Assembly (NCBI GenBank): GCA_024681275.1
Contig: JAILBD010000060.1
Location: forward strand, 1-6,416
Source: Erysipelotrichaceae bacterium
GTDB lineage: Bacteria > Bacillota_I > Bacilli_A > Erysipelotrichales > Erysipelotrichaceae
Reading direction: 5' to 3'
Length of the DNA: 6,416 nucleotides
Below the pieces are notes generated by a model. That model was not told the origin of the DNA. It ran no database searches and worked only from the letters and a program-made list of their open reading frames with translations. Made by a program: the position numbers and the translations under genes. Below are positions 5,199 to 6,416 of the stretch, one piece after another (the first letter of the stretch is position 1; every line of letters starts with the position of its first letter).

Positions 5199-5645
5199 AT
5201 GATCAGAGAGTCGGTCGTGACCGACGAAAATAGAATACGTGAACTATATATAGAAATGCTGCAAACGATATACCGCAAAGAAGTTGTCGACGGCTACAAG
5301 AATGGAGATCTTGACAGATTCTGGACGGGGGATGAAGACAGGATCTTTGTCGCCGAGGGCAGAACTGTCATAGGGTTCCTTTCTGTTGAGGTCCACCACG
5401 AAGATGAAGATTACATCTATCTTAATGATTTCGCAGTGACATCGGAATACAGAAACAAAGGCATCAGATCAGCGTTGTTGAGAGGTGCAGAATCGTACGC
5501 AAGAGAGATCGATATCCTTAAGCTATGCCTGCATGTCGAGAAGACGAATCTTTCTGCAATGCAATTCTATGAGGAGTCTGGTTATGCGATATATAGGGAT
5601 GATGGACACAGATTTCTGATGAACAAAGAATTATCATCAAAGTGA
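5199..5645 (+). CDS. GNAT family N-acetyltransferase
   Basis: A 148-residue single-domain GNAT protein that transfers an acetyl group from acetyl-CoA to an amine; the acceptor is not predictable. The start at 5199 gives MIRESVVTDENRIRELY, the typical GNAT opening. ATG 5190 in the same frame would add MKY but lies too close to the AAGGA at 5183-5187. Visible features are strand 4, IYLNDFAVTSEYR (residues 73-85), the acetyl-CoA pyrophosphate loop R85-N-K-G88-I-R90, helix 3 SALLRGAESYA, and the C-terminal E-K-T-N118-L-S-A-x-x-F-Y-E-x-x-G-Y signature. The loop consensus is (R/Q)-x-x-G-x-(G/A); here the last position is Arg90, a departure that may weaken or alter cofactor binding. The gene lies 24 bases behind a small ORF and 30 bases ahead of a phosphoesterase gene, so co-transcription is likely. 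No terminator lies between them. Confidence 0.85.
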   Translation: MIRESVVTDENRIRELYIEMLQTIYRKEVVDGYKNGDLDRFWTGDEDRIFVAEGRTVIGFLSVEVHHEDEDYIYLNDFAVTSEYRNKGIRSALLRGAESYAREIDILKLCLHVEKTNLSAMQFYEESGYAIYRDDGHRFLMNKELSSK

Positions 5646-5675
5646 CAGATAGATCCCGATCTGGAGGTAGATCCA

Positions 5676-6395
5676 ATGAAATTTGGAATCATAACAGATA
5701 TTCATAACAATGTGACAGCTCTGCGAGCAGTGTTGAAAAAGTTAAACCTGGTGAACTGTGACAGGATCATTTGCTGTGGAGATATCATCGGCATCGGTCC
5801 AGCTCCCGAAGAAACGGTTCAGGATATGATCCATATTCCGGGATTGATTTGCGTGCGGGGCAACCATGAGGATTATCTTCTTGAAGGCATGCCGGCTGAA
5901 TATCCTAACGAAGAGGATATGAGCCTTGGCGAAATGGAACACCACAGATGGGAACACGGTTTGTTATCCGAAGGATCAGTCGCTTTTCTTCGAAGTCTGC
6001 CGAAAAGGATCGATTTTCGATCTGAGGGACTTAGCATATCAGTCATGCATTCCTGCATAGATGAGGATGGCCATTATTCAAAATCTATAAAAAACCCTGA
6101 TGGATCTGATTTAATGGCCATGTTTTCGGATGTGAAAAGTGACATCATCATATACGGGCACGATCATGCTAGAAACATATGTGAAGGAGATAAGCTGTAT
6201 ATCAATGTGGGTTCTCTAGGCTGTCCTTCAAAGGAACATGACATTGCTCGGGCAGGTGTTCTGAATATTGAAAACAGTAAAACCACGATCGAGTTGATCG
6301 AAGTCACATATGATGCCGATGAAGTGGTCCGGCGAATAGATGAGCTGAATTATCCTGATGCAGAGAACATCAAGAAATACTTTTATGGTCTGTAA
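5676..6395 (+). CDS. calcineurin-like metallophosphoesterase (YfcE/MJ0936-like)
   Basis: A complete 239-residue protein, with GGAGG at 5663-5667 placed 8 bases before the ATG. All metal-binding motifs of the calcineurin-like phosphoesterase superfamily are present in order: D8-x-H10 (TDIHNN), G35-D36 (CGDIIG), G62-N63-H64-E65 (RGNHED), H125 (VMHSC) and G161-H162-D163-H164 (YGHDHAR), followed by INVGSLGCP (176-184). Such enzymes bind two divalent metals and hydrolyse phosphodiesters or phosphomonoesters. The size and the N-terminal KFGIITDIHNN match the YfcE/MJ0936-like group rather than the larger nucleotidases or the DNA-repair exonucleases. The substrate is unknown. It is a cytoplasmic protein with no signal peptide. 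It follows the acetyltransferase by 30 bases and probably shares its transcript. The right edge cuts off 21 bases after the stop, too soon to see a terminator, although the last bases AAACCCGATTT may begin one. Confidence 0.88.
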   Translation: MKFGIITDIHNNVTALRAVLKKLNLVNCDRIICCGDIIGIGPAPEETVQDMIHIPGLICVRGNHEDYLLEGMPAEYPNEEDMSLGEMEHHRWEHGLLSEGSVAFLRSLPKRIDFRSEGLSISVMHSCIDEDGHYSKSIKNPDGSDLMAMFSDVKSDIIIYGHDHARNICEGDKLYINVGSLGCPSKEHDIARAGVLNIENSKTTIELIEVTYDADEVVRRIDELNYPDAENIKKYFYGL

Positions 6396-6416
6396 GATAC
6401 AGATAAAACCCGATTT

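Overview
This 6.4 kb window comes from a bacterial chromosome. Every recognisable gene is on the + strand. AGGAGG-type ribosome binding sites, TATAAT-type -10 boxes, short hairpin plus T-run terminators, and a PrsW-like protease beside a large repeat-rich surface protein suggest a Bacillota (Firmicutes) host. An Erysipelotrichia- or Clostridia-type gut or rumen organism would fit, but this is inference and no marker gene is present. GATC is strikingly over-abundant along the whole window. I saw no rRNA, tRNA, CRISPR array, transposase or phage structural module.

Region 1 (1-2722) is the 3' part of a very large secreted or surface protein that enters from beyond the left edge. It carries a fibronectin-III-like domain, paired 'DTYTI-SDG' beta modules, and seven repeats built around a W-(R/K)-Y core and joined by short collagen-like Gly-X-Y linkers. 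A Ser/Thr/Asn-rich stalk and a C-terminal membrane helix follow. A strong intrinsic terminator closes it.

Region 2 (2757-3545) is a self-contained unit: an extended -10 promoter, a PrsW-family intramembrane protease gene, and a terminator whose hairpin loop contains the gene's own stop codon.

Region 3 (3546-3856) has no convincing gene. It holds a possible promoter, a GC-rich segment able to form two mutually crossing helices (a possible structured leader or small RNA), and what looks like the cut-off N-terminus of the next gene.

Region 4 (3800-4922) is a class I SAM-dependent methyltransferase overlapping a cyclase/kynurenine-formamidase-like metal hydrolase by 41 bases. The methyltransferase frame appears to begin at 3800 but is broken by an in-frame TAA at 3830, so it may be a pseudogene or be made only from an internal ATG.

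Region 5 (4923-6416) holds a possible promoter overlapping an inverted repeat, an unrecognised 54-residue basic small protein, a GNAT acetyltransferase and a calcineurin-like metallophosphoesterase. The spacing suggests one short operon of housekeeping or accessory enzymes. Nothing in regions 4 and 5 points to one shared pathway. The points most worth a second look are the surface-protein architecture, the candidate RNA at about 3655-3742, the interrupted methyltransferase, the small ORF and the GATC excess.
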